This document shows, in pieces, positions 1 through 8,396 of a stretch of DNA of 64,000 nt. Under the pieces are notes generated by a model. The model saw only the letters and a list, made by a program, of their open reading frames with translations, did not search any database and had not been told where the DNA came from. Origin of the DNA: Alterisphingorhabdus sp051668705 (GTDB taxonomy: Bacteria; Pseudomonadota; Alphaproteobacteria; Sphingomonadales; Sphingomonadaceae); the NCBI RefSeq assembly GCF_051668705.1, contig NZ_CP196351.1:2170001-2234000 (forward strand), in the 5' to 3' direction. Positions within the stretch are counted from its first letter, which is position 1. Every line of letters begins with the position of its first letter. The position numbers and the translations under genes were made by a program.

Positions 1-68
1 AGCCGCAATATTTTACGATGATAAAAACTGCGGACGGATAACAGGCTTGTGCGCAAAAATTTCTTCAT
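1..68 (-). CDS. 5' end of an unidentified gene, cut by the left edge
   Basis: An ATG on the minus strand at 68-66 overlaps the TGA stop of the membrane polymerase gene (67-65), giving an ATGA overlap typical of translational coupling. The frame stays open to the window edge and gives 22 residues beginning MKKFLRTSLLSVRSFYHRK. The stretch is basic with a few hydrophobic residues, and it is too short to assign a family. Its position as the fourth gene of a leftward polysaccharide operon suggests a related role, but that is inference from context only. Confidence 0.5.
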   Translation of the reverse strand, partial: MKKFLRTSLLSVRSFYHRKILR

Positions 69-1396
69 CGGCCGCGCTCTACAATCCGCCCATCATCAAG
101 ATTCTTGCGCCATGTCACCAACGCCAAAGCTGCGCCCAACATAAAATTAAACCATGACAGAATGGCCCCCCAAAAGGTCACCGTGAACATCAAGATTAAA
201 GTGACGGTGAGGCACGTCGTCATAGCCATATAGCCATTGCGCGCCAAAGTGGTGTGTGAAGCGGCGGCTCTGCGGCACAGCAAATAGATTATGGCGATGG
301 CCAGAGAGAAATATAATATGGCAGACGGCATGCCATAGGTTAAAGCCATAAAAAGATAATGTGCATCAATACTGCCCGTGCCCATCCAATCAGGGCGGGC
401 ATATTCCTCATGCCCAATACCCAGCCACGGATTTTGCAAAGCGACGTCACCCGCATATTGCCAGATCAATGTGCGAAACCTACCTGTGGCGGGATTCAGC
501 GTAAGATAGCTATACACAACAGCAATCAGCCCGTTTTGAGAGAACATATGCGCCAAGAACAAGGTCACGCCCAGCGCGGCAAGGGCAAGCCCCCATGATA
601 AATCACGCACCCGTTTCTGTAACCAGTCATAAAATAAAAAGCCGCATTGCATAGCAAGCGCCAACAACCCGGCAGAGCTTAAAGTGAAAAAGGCCAAAAA
701 GCTGGTCACTACGCCCGAGTAACGCCACTGCACATTTCTAAACATATAGAAGTAAAAGGCCAAAAAGCTGCTTAAGAAAATACCGGCATGTATGGGGTGG
801 GTAAACACACTATAGGCACGGAAAAAGCCAAGCCTGAACAATATCCGCAATTCGCTGCCAACCTCTCCGGAATTGCCGAATATTTGTTGGAAGATTTGCC
901 TGACAAATGGCCGCCCAATAACGCTTTCCAGAAACAATAGTCCGCCAACAAGCATTAGACCGGGGAGCAGAAAAATCAGCAGATTTCTTAGCTTGTCAAA
1001 AGAATCAATGCAGGCACGGGCAACAAAATAAGCCAAAATCATATCATAAGTCTGTCGGCCGCCCGCTTCTAACCCGGTTGCCAAATCATAATGTATGGTC
1101 AGGGAAGCCGGAAGCCAAAGCGCGGTGATAACCAGTAGCAGGTCAAGGAAATGAAACCGTATTTTTTGTTTAAAGACCGCCACAACAATATAGGGGACCA
1201 AAATCAGAAGCGCCAAGCGGTACGCCCCCATGCGTAAACTGCCCAGATAGACCGCCACTTCAGGCGGAACAAGAAAGCTGTAAAATAACAGCAACGCGGG
1301 CAATACCTGCACGATGCGCGTGGCCATCGGCGTGGGTGCCGGCGCACGCGTGCGGCCGCTATATGATGATAGTATTGGCGGCGCAGCGATGGCCAT
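65..1396 (-). CDS. O-antigen ligase/polymerase-like membrane protein (Wzy/WaaL type)
   Basis: A 443-residue polytopic membrane protein with about 10-12 hydrophobic segments. The architecture is that of the Wzy_C/O-antigen ligase superfamily, which polymerises or transfers undecaprenyl-linked polysaccharide at the periplasmic face of the inner membrane. Near residues 325-355 is a conserved-looking loop, WLGIGHEEY followed by DAHYLFMALTYG, which matches the large periplasmic loop typical of the family. The gene follows the deacetylase with a 30-base gap and overlaps the next gene by 4 bases, so it sits in an operon. A second protein of the same superfamily is encoded at 8397-9797, so one may be the repeat-unit polymerase and the other a ligase. 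Which is which cannot be told from sequence. Confidence 0.8.
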   Translation of the reverse strand: MAIAAPPILSSYSGRTRAPAPTPMATRIVQVLPALLLFYSFLVPPEVAVYLGSLRMGAYRLALLILVPYIVVAVFKQKIRFHFLDLLLVITALWLPASLTIHYDLATGLEAGGRQTYDMILAYFVARACIDSFDKLRNLLIFLLPGLMLVGGLLFLESVIGRPFVRQIFQQIFGNSGEVGSELRILFRLGFFRAYSVFTHPIHAGIFLSSFLAFYFYMFRNVQWRYSGVVTSFLAFFTLSSAGLLALAMQCGFLFYDWLQKRVRDLSWGLALAALGVTLFLAHMFSQNGLIAVVYSYLTLNPATGRFRTLIWQYAGDVALQNPWLGIGHEEYARPDWMGTGSIDAHYLFMALTYGMPSAILYFSLAIAIIYLLCRRAAASHTTLARNGYMAMTTCLTVTLILMFTVTFWGAILSWFNFMLGAALALVTWRKNLDDGRIVERGR

Positions 1397-1426
1397 TTAC
1401 AATATTTCCTGCATCATGTTGGCGCC

Positions 1427-2089
1427 CTATATCAAAGCTTTAATACGCGCTTTTACTTCATTACGTATGCGCTGGCTAATATGCGCGCTGTTGTTCAGCG
1501 TGTCCGCAAGGTCAGATAGAGCAGTATCATTGCGCACGCTAAAACGCGGTATTGGGTTGGTGGTTATCACTCTTTGCCCGCCATCGCTAGAATAAATCCG
1601 TTTATAGCCCGCATTTTGCAAACTGCGCATTACATTGCGATTATAACGGCCAAAGGGCAAGCCGGCATCCACAATTGGCCGATTACAAAGATCGCTTAAA
1701 ATAGCCCGCGATGCCGTGATTTCACGCTGCATTTCGTCTTTGTCCAAATCTGGCCATGGCTGGTGATGCAGCCCGTGCGAACCAATTGTAAAAAGATCAT
1801 CATTGTCGATGATGCGCACTTGATCGCTGGTTAAATATCCAGGCTGATTCAGTTTGCCAGCCAGCACAAAAAAGTCTGCTTTTAACCGGCGCTGTTGCAA
1901 TTCGGGCACAGCGATAGCGTAATCAGAATTATTTCCATCATCAAAGCTTATCGCAAAGGGCCGCGGCTGGCGCTGCAACATATCCAGAATATCAGTGAAG
2001 AAATCGCGGCTGATCCAATAAGGCTCTTCGCCATATTCAAATGCACGAACCGGCGCGCCAATGCCATGAAAATTGATTATAAAATGCAT
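1427..2089 (-). CDS. polysaccharide deacetylase (NodB homology domain)
   Basis: A 220-residue protein of carbohydrate esterase family 4 type. The metal-site motifs are visible: SFDDGNNSD (residues about 49-57, catalytic Asp pair) and GSHGLHHQPW (about 103-112, metal-binding HxxxH). It should remove N- or O-acetyl groups from a polysaccharide or a lipid-linked precursor. No signal peptide is evident, so it may act on a cytoplasmic lipid-linked unit or use another route out. A GAGGA Shine-Dalgarno stands just upstream of the chosen ATG, overlapping the end of the FemAB-like gene 12 bases away. It is short but complete for a single-domain deacetylase. Confidence 0.85.
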   Translation of the reverse strand: MHFIINFHGIGAPVRAFEYGEEPYWISRDFFTDILDMLQRQPRPFAISFDDGNNSDYAIAVPELQQRRLKADFFVLAGKLNQPGYLTSDQVRIIDNDDLFTIGSHGLHHQPWPDLDKDEMQREITASRAILSDLCNRPIVDAGLPFGRYNRNVMRSLQNAGYKRIYSSDGGQRVITTNPIPRFSVRNDTALSDLADTLNNSAHISQRIRNEVKARIKALI

Positions 2090-2101
2090 ATTTGGCGTTC
2101 C

Positions 2102-3169
2102 TCACCCCTTCGCTCTCTGATAGGCTTTCTCTACCAGCAAGACAAGCGATGAGCGCAGCCCTTTGGGCCGTGCCTCTATCACATCCGGGCCGCGATAATA
2201 TGTGCCGCCCATCCGCTTTTTAAAGCGAAACACATCCGGATTTTCATCCTCATCCACACCGCCAAGATCATAAAATGACATCCCCAATTTTTGCGCATGT
2301 GCAATTGCCGCCCATTGCAGCAAATATGATGCCCGCATAGACCGCCCCTGCGCATTGGTTGCGCCCAAAAGATAGACCGCCATATCAGCACTATAAGCGC
2401 CAATATGCCCGCCAATCAAAGCGCCTTCATGATAGGCCAGCAATATGGCAAAACGTTCATCGGGTGCGGCCGCGCTGGCCACGTGCGCAAAAAAGTTGGC
2501 ATCCTGCGGCAGGCTAAAGCCCTTTTGGCTTGCAAGCTCTTCCAATAAGGGTTGGAACTTTTCAAAATCTCGGCTCTCGTGCGACAGCACTATATCAACA
2601 TCGCCCTTTTCACCGCGGCGCAGGTCCGTGCGCCATTTGCCGGCTAAGGATGCTCTTAACTCCTCCTCATCACAGCGTATATCCATAATAAATGACTGGT
2701 AAGCGCTGTCTGGCATGGCGCACCAATTGATATCTGCGCCATATTGGTGTGACAGCATTGGCAACAGCGCGTCATTGTCAAAATGCCCCTGCAAAACCGG
2801 CAGGTTGCAACGCATTATATAGCCGCGTTTTTGCGTTATCTCCGTCGCCAATGCATTGATAACCATAGCCATTTTCTGCGCGTCATTGTCATCAGCATGC
2901 AGCATGACCGGCCCTTGCGCTATCATTGCTATACCGCCGCCAATAACAGGCAGGGATTTTGTTCTGACATTGGCAAGGGCGGCGGGCTGATAACCGTTTT
3001 TGACTACATAATATTGCTGGTCAGCCCCTGTCCTTTGTGCAGCAATATACGCATAACCAGGATATTGACGCCAGCTGGCCGTCTGCGCAGCGTGCAATAA
3101 AGCCAGCGCCTGATCTGCATCAATGGCGGACAGGTTATAAGAATGTGATGAGGTAACAGCATCTTGCAT
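2102..3169 (-). CDS. FemAB-like GNAT acyltransferase
   Basis: A 355-residue protein with the double-GNAT look of FemAB-type transferases: an N-terminal half with alternating strands, then a C-terminal GNAT core. Motifs include KWRTDLRRGEKGDVD (about residues 178-192), LAYHEGALIGGHIGAYSAD (about 243-261) and LGMSFYDLGGVDEDENPDVFRFKK (about 295-318, split here for description: LGMSFYDLGG then DEDENPDVFRFKK). Relatives in exopolysaccharide loci are thought to add acyl or aminoacyl groups to the glycan, though the substrate is unknown. It is the first gene of the leftward operon with the deacetylase and polymerase, divergent from the GT2 gene at 3283. Confidence 0.75.
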   Translation of the reverse strand: MQDAVTSSHSYNLSAIDADQALALLHAAQTASWRQYPGYAYIAAQRTGADQQYYVVKNGYQPAALANVRTKSLPVIGGGIAMIAQGPVMLHADDNDAQKMAMVINALATEITQKRGYIMRCNLPVLQGHFDNDALLPMLSHQYGADINWCAMPDSAYQSFIMDIRCDEEELRASLAGKWRTDLRRGEKGDVDIVLSHESRDFEKFQPLLEELASQKGFSLPQDANFFAHVASAAAPDERFAILLAYHEGALIGGHIGAYSADMAVYLLGATNAQGRSMRASYLLQWAAIAHAQKLGMSFYDLGGVDEDENPDVFRFKKRMGGTYYRGPDVIEARPKGLRSSLVLLVEKAYQRAKG

Positions 3170-3282
3170 GGCAGTCCAATAGCGAAGCAGGAAACCAATT
3201 GAAATAGTTTCGATGTTAACCTATCCGCATCTGGATAGGCTGTATAACCAATATTTGCCGTTTTATTGCAAAAGCATAGTTC

Positions 3283-4314
3283 ATGATCACGACATCAACA
3301 CAAATAGACCTACCAGAAATCGGCGATAATGCGGATTATGATGTATCCGTCGTTATCGTCAGCTATAATACAAAACAGATCACTTTGGAATGCGTCGCCT
3401 CTATTTTGGAACATAAGGGCGGAAAAAGCGTACAAATTATCGTCGTGGACAATTGCTCTTCAGACGGCAGCAGCGAGGCCATACGCGCGGCATATGATGA
3501 TGTTATCATAATTGACAGCCCGCATAATGGCGGTTTTGCCTATGGCAATAATATCGGATTTCAACATGCCAAAGGCGCTTACATATTATTGCTAAACCCC
3601 GATACGCGCATTTATGCTGGCTGTTTCGACCATGCCATCGCCTATATGCAAGACCATCCACAAACGGGGATAATGGGGCCGCTGGTGCGGCTTGACGATG
3701 GCAGTCAGCAATCCAGCATGATCCGTTTTCTTAGCTTGACGCAGCTGTTTTTTATAATCTTCATGCCCAGCTTATGGCTGCGCAAAACAACGTTATTCGG
3801 TGATTTGCGCTACGCTGCACTAGACCGTGACGCAGTTAATAAAGTGGATGCTGTTTCAGGCTGCTTCATGTTTGCCCGCAGGTCGGTTCTGCAAGATATT
3901 GGCGGTCTAGACACCCGATTTTTTATGTATGGTGAGGAAGCCGAATGGTGCGCCCGCGCAGGGCGTTCGGGGTGGGATATTGTTTATAATCCGGCCATAG
4001 AAATTTTGCACCATGGCGCCGCCAGCACCGCGCATATGAGCGAATGGAAAGCCATAGAGATGACGCGCGGCCACATATTGTTTCTGCGCTTTACACGCGG
4101 CGCATTTGTTGCGTGGTTGGGCACATTGTTGATGACAATACGCGATTATGTGCGCCTGCCTTATTACGGCGTTAAGGCGCTGTTGAACAAAGGGCGGTGG
4201 ACACAGGCAGCCAAACCATGGCGCGCGCGATTGGGGTTTGAGTTAAAGGCTTTGTTCAACCTGCCAATTGGGCAAAAGATAATGTTGCCCCAGCCGGATA
4301 AGCATAAGCTGTGA
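3283..4314 (+). CDS. family 2 glycosyltransferase
   Basis: A 343-residue GT-A fold transferase. The N-terminal nucleotide-binding strand VSVVIVSYNT lies near residues 21-30, and VVDNCSSDGS near 54-63. A GGFAYGNNIGF segment follows, then the DxD-like NPDTRI near residue 107. The acceptor-side motif GCFMFARRSVLQDIGGLD and FMYGEEAEWCARA lie near 193-227. These are typical of rhamnosyltransferase-like (WbbL-type) enzymes that add a sugar to a lipid-linked repeat unit at the cytoplasmic face. The donor cannot be read from sequence. The stop codon overlaps the GTG start of the sulfotransferase (GTGA), so the two are translationally coupled. Confidence 0.9.
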   Translation: MITTSTQIDLPEIGDNADYDVSVVIVSYNTKQITLECVASILEHKGGKSVQIIVVDNCSSDGSSEAIRAAYDDVIIIDSPHNGGFAYGNNIGFQHAKGAYILLLNPDTRIYAGCFDHAIAYMQDHPQTGIMGPLVRLDDGSQQSSMIRFLSLTQLFFIIFMPSLWLRKTTLFGDLRYAALDRDAVNKVDAVSGCFMFARRSVLQDIGGLDTRFFMYGEEAEWCARAGRSGWDIVYNPAIEILHHGAASTAHMSEWKAIEMTRGHILFLRFTRGAFVAWLGTLLMTIRDYVRLPYYGVKALLNKGRWTQAAKPWRARLGFELKALFNLPIGQKIMLPQPDKHKL

Positions 4315-5267
4315 AACGGCTGGGCATCAGTTTAATACGCCATGCAGGGCATGCCGCGATGTGGCCGGCAGATTATATATTATCGCCAAACGCTGCGTCT
4401 GCGCAACACAAGCATCACACGCCGCCCATATTCATTATTGGTGCGCCGCGTTCGGGCACCAGCCTGTTATATGAAGTGATGATTACCCGTTTTGCGCTGG
4501 CCTATTTATCAAATGCCGCGCATCGTTTTTATCGCACGCCATTGGCGGCGACATGGCTATTTCGCTCTGCCATCACCAATTGGCGCGGCAATTTTACCAG
4601 CCGCTATGGTCATATAGATGGCTGGGGCGCGCCTAATGAAGGTGGATGGATTTGGCAACGCTTTTTAGAAGACGGGGATTGGCGTGATGACAGCGGCCTA
4701 GCGGCGCCATTGGCCAAACAGTTACGGCAGCTGACACATGGCGTTTCCAGCATTTTGCAGGCACCGTTTATTAACAAAAACGTTATGCATTCCAACCGGT
4801 TACAGCTAATGCATCATATTTGGTCCAATGCACTTTATATTGAGGTACAGCGCGATATTATTGACAATGCACGTTCTATAGTGCGCGCTGAACGGGCTGA
4901 GGGCGGGCCGGGAAAACATAATGATCTATGGTGGTCCGTAAGGCCAAAATTGGCAGCGCAATATGTTGGCAAAACAGATACTGAGCGGGCAATCGCCCAA
5001 GTGATTGGCGTCGGGCGCGATATTGCACAAGACAGTGTTAAAATCGGTGAAGATAAATTGTTGCGCATTGATTATGCAGCATTATGTGACGATCCGTTGC
5101 AGGTAATGGATCAGATTGAGACTTTTGCTGGCATACATGGCGTTACACTTGCCAAAAATACTGATATTCCTGCCCGTTTTCCCACCAAAGCTTCAAAACC
5201 GCTTGAGCCGTATGACGAAAAGACTATGGCTGATTTATTAGTTGAACTGCAAAAACAAGCACAATAA
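4311..5267 (+). CDS. sulfotransferase family protein
   Basis: A 318-residue protein carrying the PAPS 5'-phosphosulfate loop FIIGAPRSGTSLLYEVM (about residues 39-55), the hallmark of sulfotransferases. A plausible 3'-phosphate-binding region (RDIIDNARSIVRAERAEGG) lies near residues 181-199. It would transfer sulfate from PAPS to a hydroxyl, most plausibly on the polysaccharide made by this locus. The GTG start at 4311 overlaps the stop of the preceding glycosyltransferase by four bases. PAPS-synthesis genes are not in the window. Substrate assignment is inference from context. Confidence 0.82.
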   Translation: MKRLGISLIRHAGHAAMWPADYILSPNAASAQHKHHTPPIFIIGAPRSGTSLLYEVMITRFALAYLSNAAHRFYRTPLAATWLFRSAITNWRGNFTSRYGHIDGWGAPNEGGWIWQRFLEDGDWRDDSGLAAPLAKQLRQLTHGVSSILQAPFINKNVMHSNRLQLMHHIWSNALYIEVQRDIIDNARSIVRAERAEGGPGKHNDLWWSVRPKLAAQYVGKTDTERAIAQVIGVGRDIAQDSVKIGEDKLLRIDYAALCDDPLQVMDQIETFAGIHGVTLAKNTDIPARFPTKASKPLEPYDEKTMADLLVELQKQAQ

Positions 5268-5289
5268 ACCTTACAGACCGGAATACAAA

Positions 5290-5949
5290 ATGGCTCCATT
5301 GCCCGACAAAGAATTTCGTACAGCCTATCATGACCATATCAGGCGCGATGTATTGCCCTATGTTCCAAAGACGGGGGGGCAGTTGCTTGATCTGGGCGGC
5401 GGCATAGGCGCAACAGCAGCTGAGATAAGATCGCGTAATCTTGTTGACCGGGTGGGCGTTGCCGATCTGGTTGACAATAGCGGGTCACCTTTGGCGCTGG
5501 ATTATTGTTATCAGGCCAATTTGGAAGAGCCAGGACTGGTAAGCAAAATCGTTGCCGAACAAGGCAAAATGCAAATGGTGCTGGCGCTGGATATATTGGA
5601 GCACCTGCTTGACCCATGGGCAATGGCAAGACAGCTGTCCGATGCGTTGGACGATGGCGGCTATATGGTGGCCAGCATTCCAAATATCCGCAACTACAGG
5701 GCCTTACTGCCATTGGTAACGCGCAACCGCTGGGACTATAAAGACGCTGGTATCTTGGACAGAACGCATTTGCGGTTTTTCACGAAACCATCGGCAATAG
5801 ATTTGATTGCGCAGACCGGCCTTAACATAAAACAAGTCGCGCCATCGCAATCGGGCGGGGGCAAGATAAAATTGTTTAGAACGCTGACACTGGGCATGCT
5901 GAACAGCTTTACCGACCGGCAATATATCATTGTTGCGCAAAAGGTTTAG
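5290..5949 (+). CDS. class I SAM-dependent methyltransferase
   Basis: About 219 residues from the ATG at 5290. An in-frame TTG at 5242 would add 16 residues and overlap the sulfotransferase gene; the ATG is preferred because the domain begins just after it. The SAM-binding motif LLDLGGGIGATAAEI lies near residues 32-46. The acidic strand-4 segment MVLALDILEHLLDPW is near 98-112. YMVASIPNIRNY follows. It resembles UbiG/Methyltransf_23-type O-methyltransferases found in polysaccharide loci. It is the last gene of the GT2-sulfotransferase-methyltransferase operon and faces the acetyltransferase gene convergently. Confidence 0.82.
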   Translation: MAPLPDKEFRTAYHDHIRRDVLPYVPKTGGQLLDLGGGIGATAAEIRSRNLVDRVGVADLVDNSGSPLALDYCYQANLEEPGLVSKIVAEQGKMQMVLALDILEHLLDPWAMARQLSDALDDGGYMVASIPNIRNYRALLPLVTRNRWDYKDAGILDRTHLRFFTKPSAIDLIAQTGLNIKQVAPSQSGGGKIKLFRTLTLGMLNSFTDRQYIIVAQKV

Positions 5950-5977
5950 ACGCGCATCAGCTGAAACCTAAGGAGCG

Positions 5978-6577
5978 TTATAATTTGCCCGCTTCGGCGG
6001 CATCAAGAAACGCCACAATATCATCTTGCAGCATCATCGGCACAGCATTTTTAACGCGTTCATCTGGCCAGTCCCACCATTGCAAAGCGTTTAGCCGATC
6101 AATAACATCTTCTGCAAATCGGTGTTTTATAATCCGTGCTGGCTGGCCAGCGACAACGGCATAAGGCGGAACATCTTTTGTCACCACAGCGCGCGCAGCG
6201 ATAACCGCTCCATTGCCGATTTTTACGCCTGATAAAATCATCGCGTCGCGCCCTGCCCATACATCATTGCCGATAATGATATCGCCCTTTGATGCGGGAT
6301 GCCCTTTGATATGCGCAAAATCGAGGTCAATATCTGAAAATGGATAGGTGGTCACCCAGTCAGTGCGGTGCCCGCCGCCCAAAATTAAAATAACATTGGC
6401 AGCGAACGAGCAATATTTGCCGATTGTAAAGCTGGTATCATCCCCAAAGCGCACGATATTAACGCCGCCATAGCTGTGCGTGCCAATATCCTCTTTGGGA
6501 TAGGCCAATTGCAGCAGCCTAACGCTGCGCGCGGGGGAAATTTTGCGTTTGATACGGCGTAAAATATCTAACATCAT
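5978..6577 (-). CDS. CatB-like hexapeptide O-acetyltransferase
   Basis: A 199-residue left-handed beta-helix acyltransferase of the xenobiotic/CatB subfamily. Repeated hexapeptides are visible, such as IIIGNDVWAGRDAMILSGV (about residues 100-118) and IGNGAVIAARAVVTKDVPPYAVVAG (split: IGNGAVIAARAVV, then TKDVPPYAVVAGQPARIIKH). The active-site His is probably in GGHRTDW near residue 71. It should move acetyl from acetyl-CoA to a sugar hydroxyl. The start is 6 bases beyond the stop of the flippase gene, so the two share an operon. It would add another substituent to the locus polymer. Confidence 0.88.
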   Translation of the reverse strand: MMLDILRRIKRKISPARSVRLLQLAYPKEDIGTHSYGGVNIVRFGDDTSFTIGKYCSFAANVILILGGGHRTDWVTTYPFSDIDLDFAHIKGHPASKGDIIIGNDVWAGRDAMILSGVKIGNGAVIAARAVVTKDVPPYAVVAGQPARIIKHRFAEDVIDRLNALQWWDWPDERVKNAVPMMLQDDIVAFLDAAEAGKL

Positions 6578-6583
6578 ATCGGG

Positions 6584-8050
6584 TTACACAAATCTGAGTT
6601 TTTGGGCAATGAAAGGCGGCAAAAAGCGCTCTATTATCGCGGCAAATTCCTGCGGTACGTTGCGCAGCAGCAATATAATCATCAGCATCAGGCTAATGCA
6701 AAAGACGATAATCCACACCAAGCTGAATGTCGCAAGTAAGAATATGGCCCCTGCACAAATGACGAGCAAAATGCCCGATAGCATCACGAAACCAGTGCTT
6801 ACCCATTTGCCCGTCGAAAAGCGATTGAGCAGCATATAATCAATAGCCGTACGCGCGGAGAACACACTGGCCGCGCCAACCAGTCCAAAATATAAAATGG
6901 CGTAATATAAAGCTGCGAAATAGAAGGGCAGCTGTGCCAGCAGGATGAGCGTAACGATATGCGGCCTGCCAGATGCTTGCAAACGCGCATAAGGAATAAC
7001 GGCAAAGGCGTTTATCCAATAAGCCAATAGTAAGATGATGGATACTGACCGCACTTGCGTAGCGATGTCAGGGCCAATCCATATCTGTAAAAAAGGGTCG
7101 AACAGAAAAAGCGCCGCAAAAATGACAGGGGTGACAATAAAGGTAATCACGTTGGTCGCGCGGCCAGCCAGTTTAACGCCCTCTTCATCCTGCAATTGCG
7201 CCAATTTCGGGAAAAGCGCCATGCCAACAGAGCGCGGCAAAATAGATATGCGCTGAATAATCTCAAACGGTACAGTATAAACAGCAACCGCCACTGCACC
7301 GATCATTGCCCCAATCGCAAACCGATCAAAAACCACCAATAATGGGCCGATAATAGAAACAACCGTTACCCAAATTCCGAATTTGAGCAGGATCTTCCAT
7401 TCTGCGCCATCAAAGCGGATCGCCATACCGCGCAGCAAAACAGTCTGCACACGCCTATAAAAGCTAACCAATCCAATTACGCGCGCAATGATCGCCGCCA
7501 ATACCAGCCAAAACAAATCGGGCCCGTTAAGATAGGCAGTCAGCAACGGCAATATTTGAAACAAACAGGTGGCCAATATCGTGATGATATTAATGTCTAA
7601 AAACTTCTCTCGCCCCTGCAATGATCCTGCACAAACGCCCCTTAATGTTGCAATAGGAACAGCCAGGGCAAGCAGTGGCAATGCTGAAAGCACTTCATCT
7701 TTCAGCCATGGCGGCGCCAAAAATTTTTCTGAAAAGAAATATTCCGCGCCGATAAACAACAGCACGCCGCCGATAAGGCCCAGCGCCAGATTAACCACAA
7801 TGGCCGTCCAGAAAACAGTGGCTCTGTGCTGTGCGTCACTGTCCACCAATTTGGCTATACGCTGGGCAACCGCGCGGCCAAGGCCCATGTCAAAAAGCCC
7901 GAAATAGCCCAGAATCAACCACGCAATAGCCAAAGCGCCATAACGCTCTGCGCCGATCAGCGAAATATAAAGCGGGATTGTCGCCAGCGCCAGAAACAAA
8001 GGCGTTACAGACCCAGCAAAATTATAGGCTGTGTTACGACCTATGCTCAT
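6584..8050 (-). CDS. oligosaccharide flippase (Wzx/MATE-like)
   Basis: A 488-residue integral membrane protein with about 12-14 hydrophobic segments and no large soluble domain. It matches polysaccharide transporter families that flip undecaprenyl-linked repeat units to the periplasm. The N-terminus (MSIGRNTAYNFAGSVTPLFL) has the usual short cytoplasmic lead into the first membrane segment, and RISILPRSVGMALFPKLAQL near residues 270-289 is a family-like loop. It is the first gene of a two-gene leftward operon with the acetyltransferase. It diverges from the O-antigen ligase gene at 8397 across a 346-base region. Confidence 0.88.
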   Translation of the reverse strand: MSIGRNTAYNFAGSVTPLFLALATIPLYISLIGAERYGALAIAWLILGYFGLFDMGLGRAVAQRIAKLVDSDAQHRATVFWTAIVVNLALGLIGGVLLFIGAEYFFSEKFLAPPWLKDEVLSALPLLALAVPIATLRGVCAGSLQGREKFLDINIITILATCLFQILPLLTAYLNGPDLFWLVLAAIIARVIGLVSFYRRVQTVLLRGMAIRFDGAEWKILLKFGIWVTVVSIIGPLLVVFDRFAIGAMIGAVAVAVYTVPFEIIQRISILPRSVGMALFPKLAQLQDEEGVKLAGRATNVITFIVTPVIFAALFLFDPFLQIWIGPDIATQVRSVSIILLLAYWINAFAVIPYARLQASGRPHIVTLILLAQLPFYFAALYYAILYFGLVGAASVFSARTAIDYMLLNRFSTGKWVSTGFVMLSGILLVICAGAIFLLATFSLVWIIVFCISLMLMIILLLRNVPQEFAAIIERFLPPFIAQKLRFV

Positions 8051-8396
8051 ATTATCTTACAACCACCATATCACACAATAAAGCCGCTGATACGAAGACG
8101 ATTACGGCACGCCGTGCCTTACCAGCATAAAGCTGTTTGTATATATGTATTTCTTAGACACAAATATTGTAAAATTTACTGACCTTATGGCTATAAAATA
8201 CGCGGCCAAGCACGGCGCAGGATTATGATCAGCTACTGTTCATATTGCCCACCTATAGATTGACATCATTGCGGCATAGCAATAATGAGCACGAGAAGAA
8301 TCAAAGATTTTTGCTTATAGTGCAATATCTTAGAGTGATTTTCATTGCGCTAAACACTTGAATTTTACACCGAATAACAACAAGATTACTGCGTTT
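8051..8396. promoter_or_regulatory. 346-base divergent intergenic region
   Basis: This stretch separates the leftward flippase operon from the rightward ligase/export operon, so it should carry both promoters. It is AT-rich. Near 8104-8116 is a small hairpin (GGCAC, 3-base loop, GTGCC). I saw no convincing gene, no tRNA and no recognisable -35/-10 pair that I would defend. A TTG at 8358 could extend the ligase frame by 13 codons. Confidence 0.4.

Noticed and set aside
5339..5713. 124-codon minus-strand ORF inside the methyltransferase gene
   Set aside because: Rich in Arg, Pro and Ala with no domain pattern, fully antisense to a clear SAM methyltransferase. A reading-frame shadow.
8100..8120. 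GGCAC/GTGCC mini-hairpin in the divergent region, considered as a terminator or operator
   Set aside because: Five pairs with a three-base loop and no T-run is within chance for this composition.
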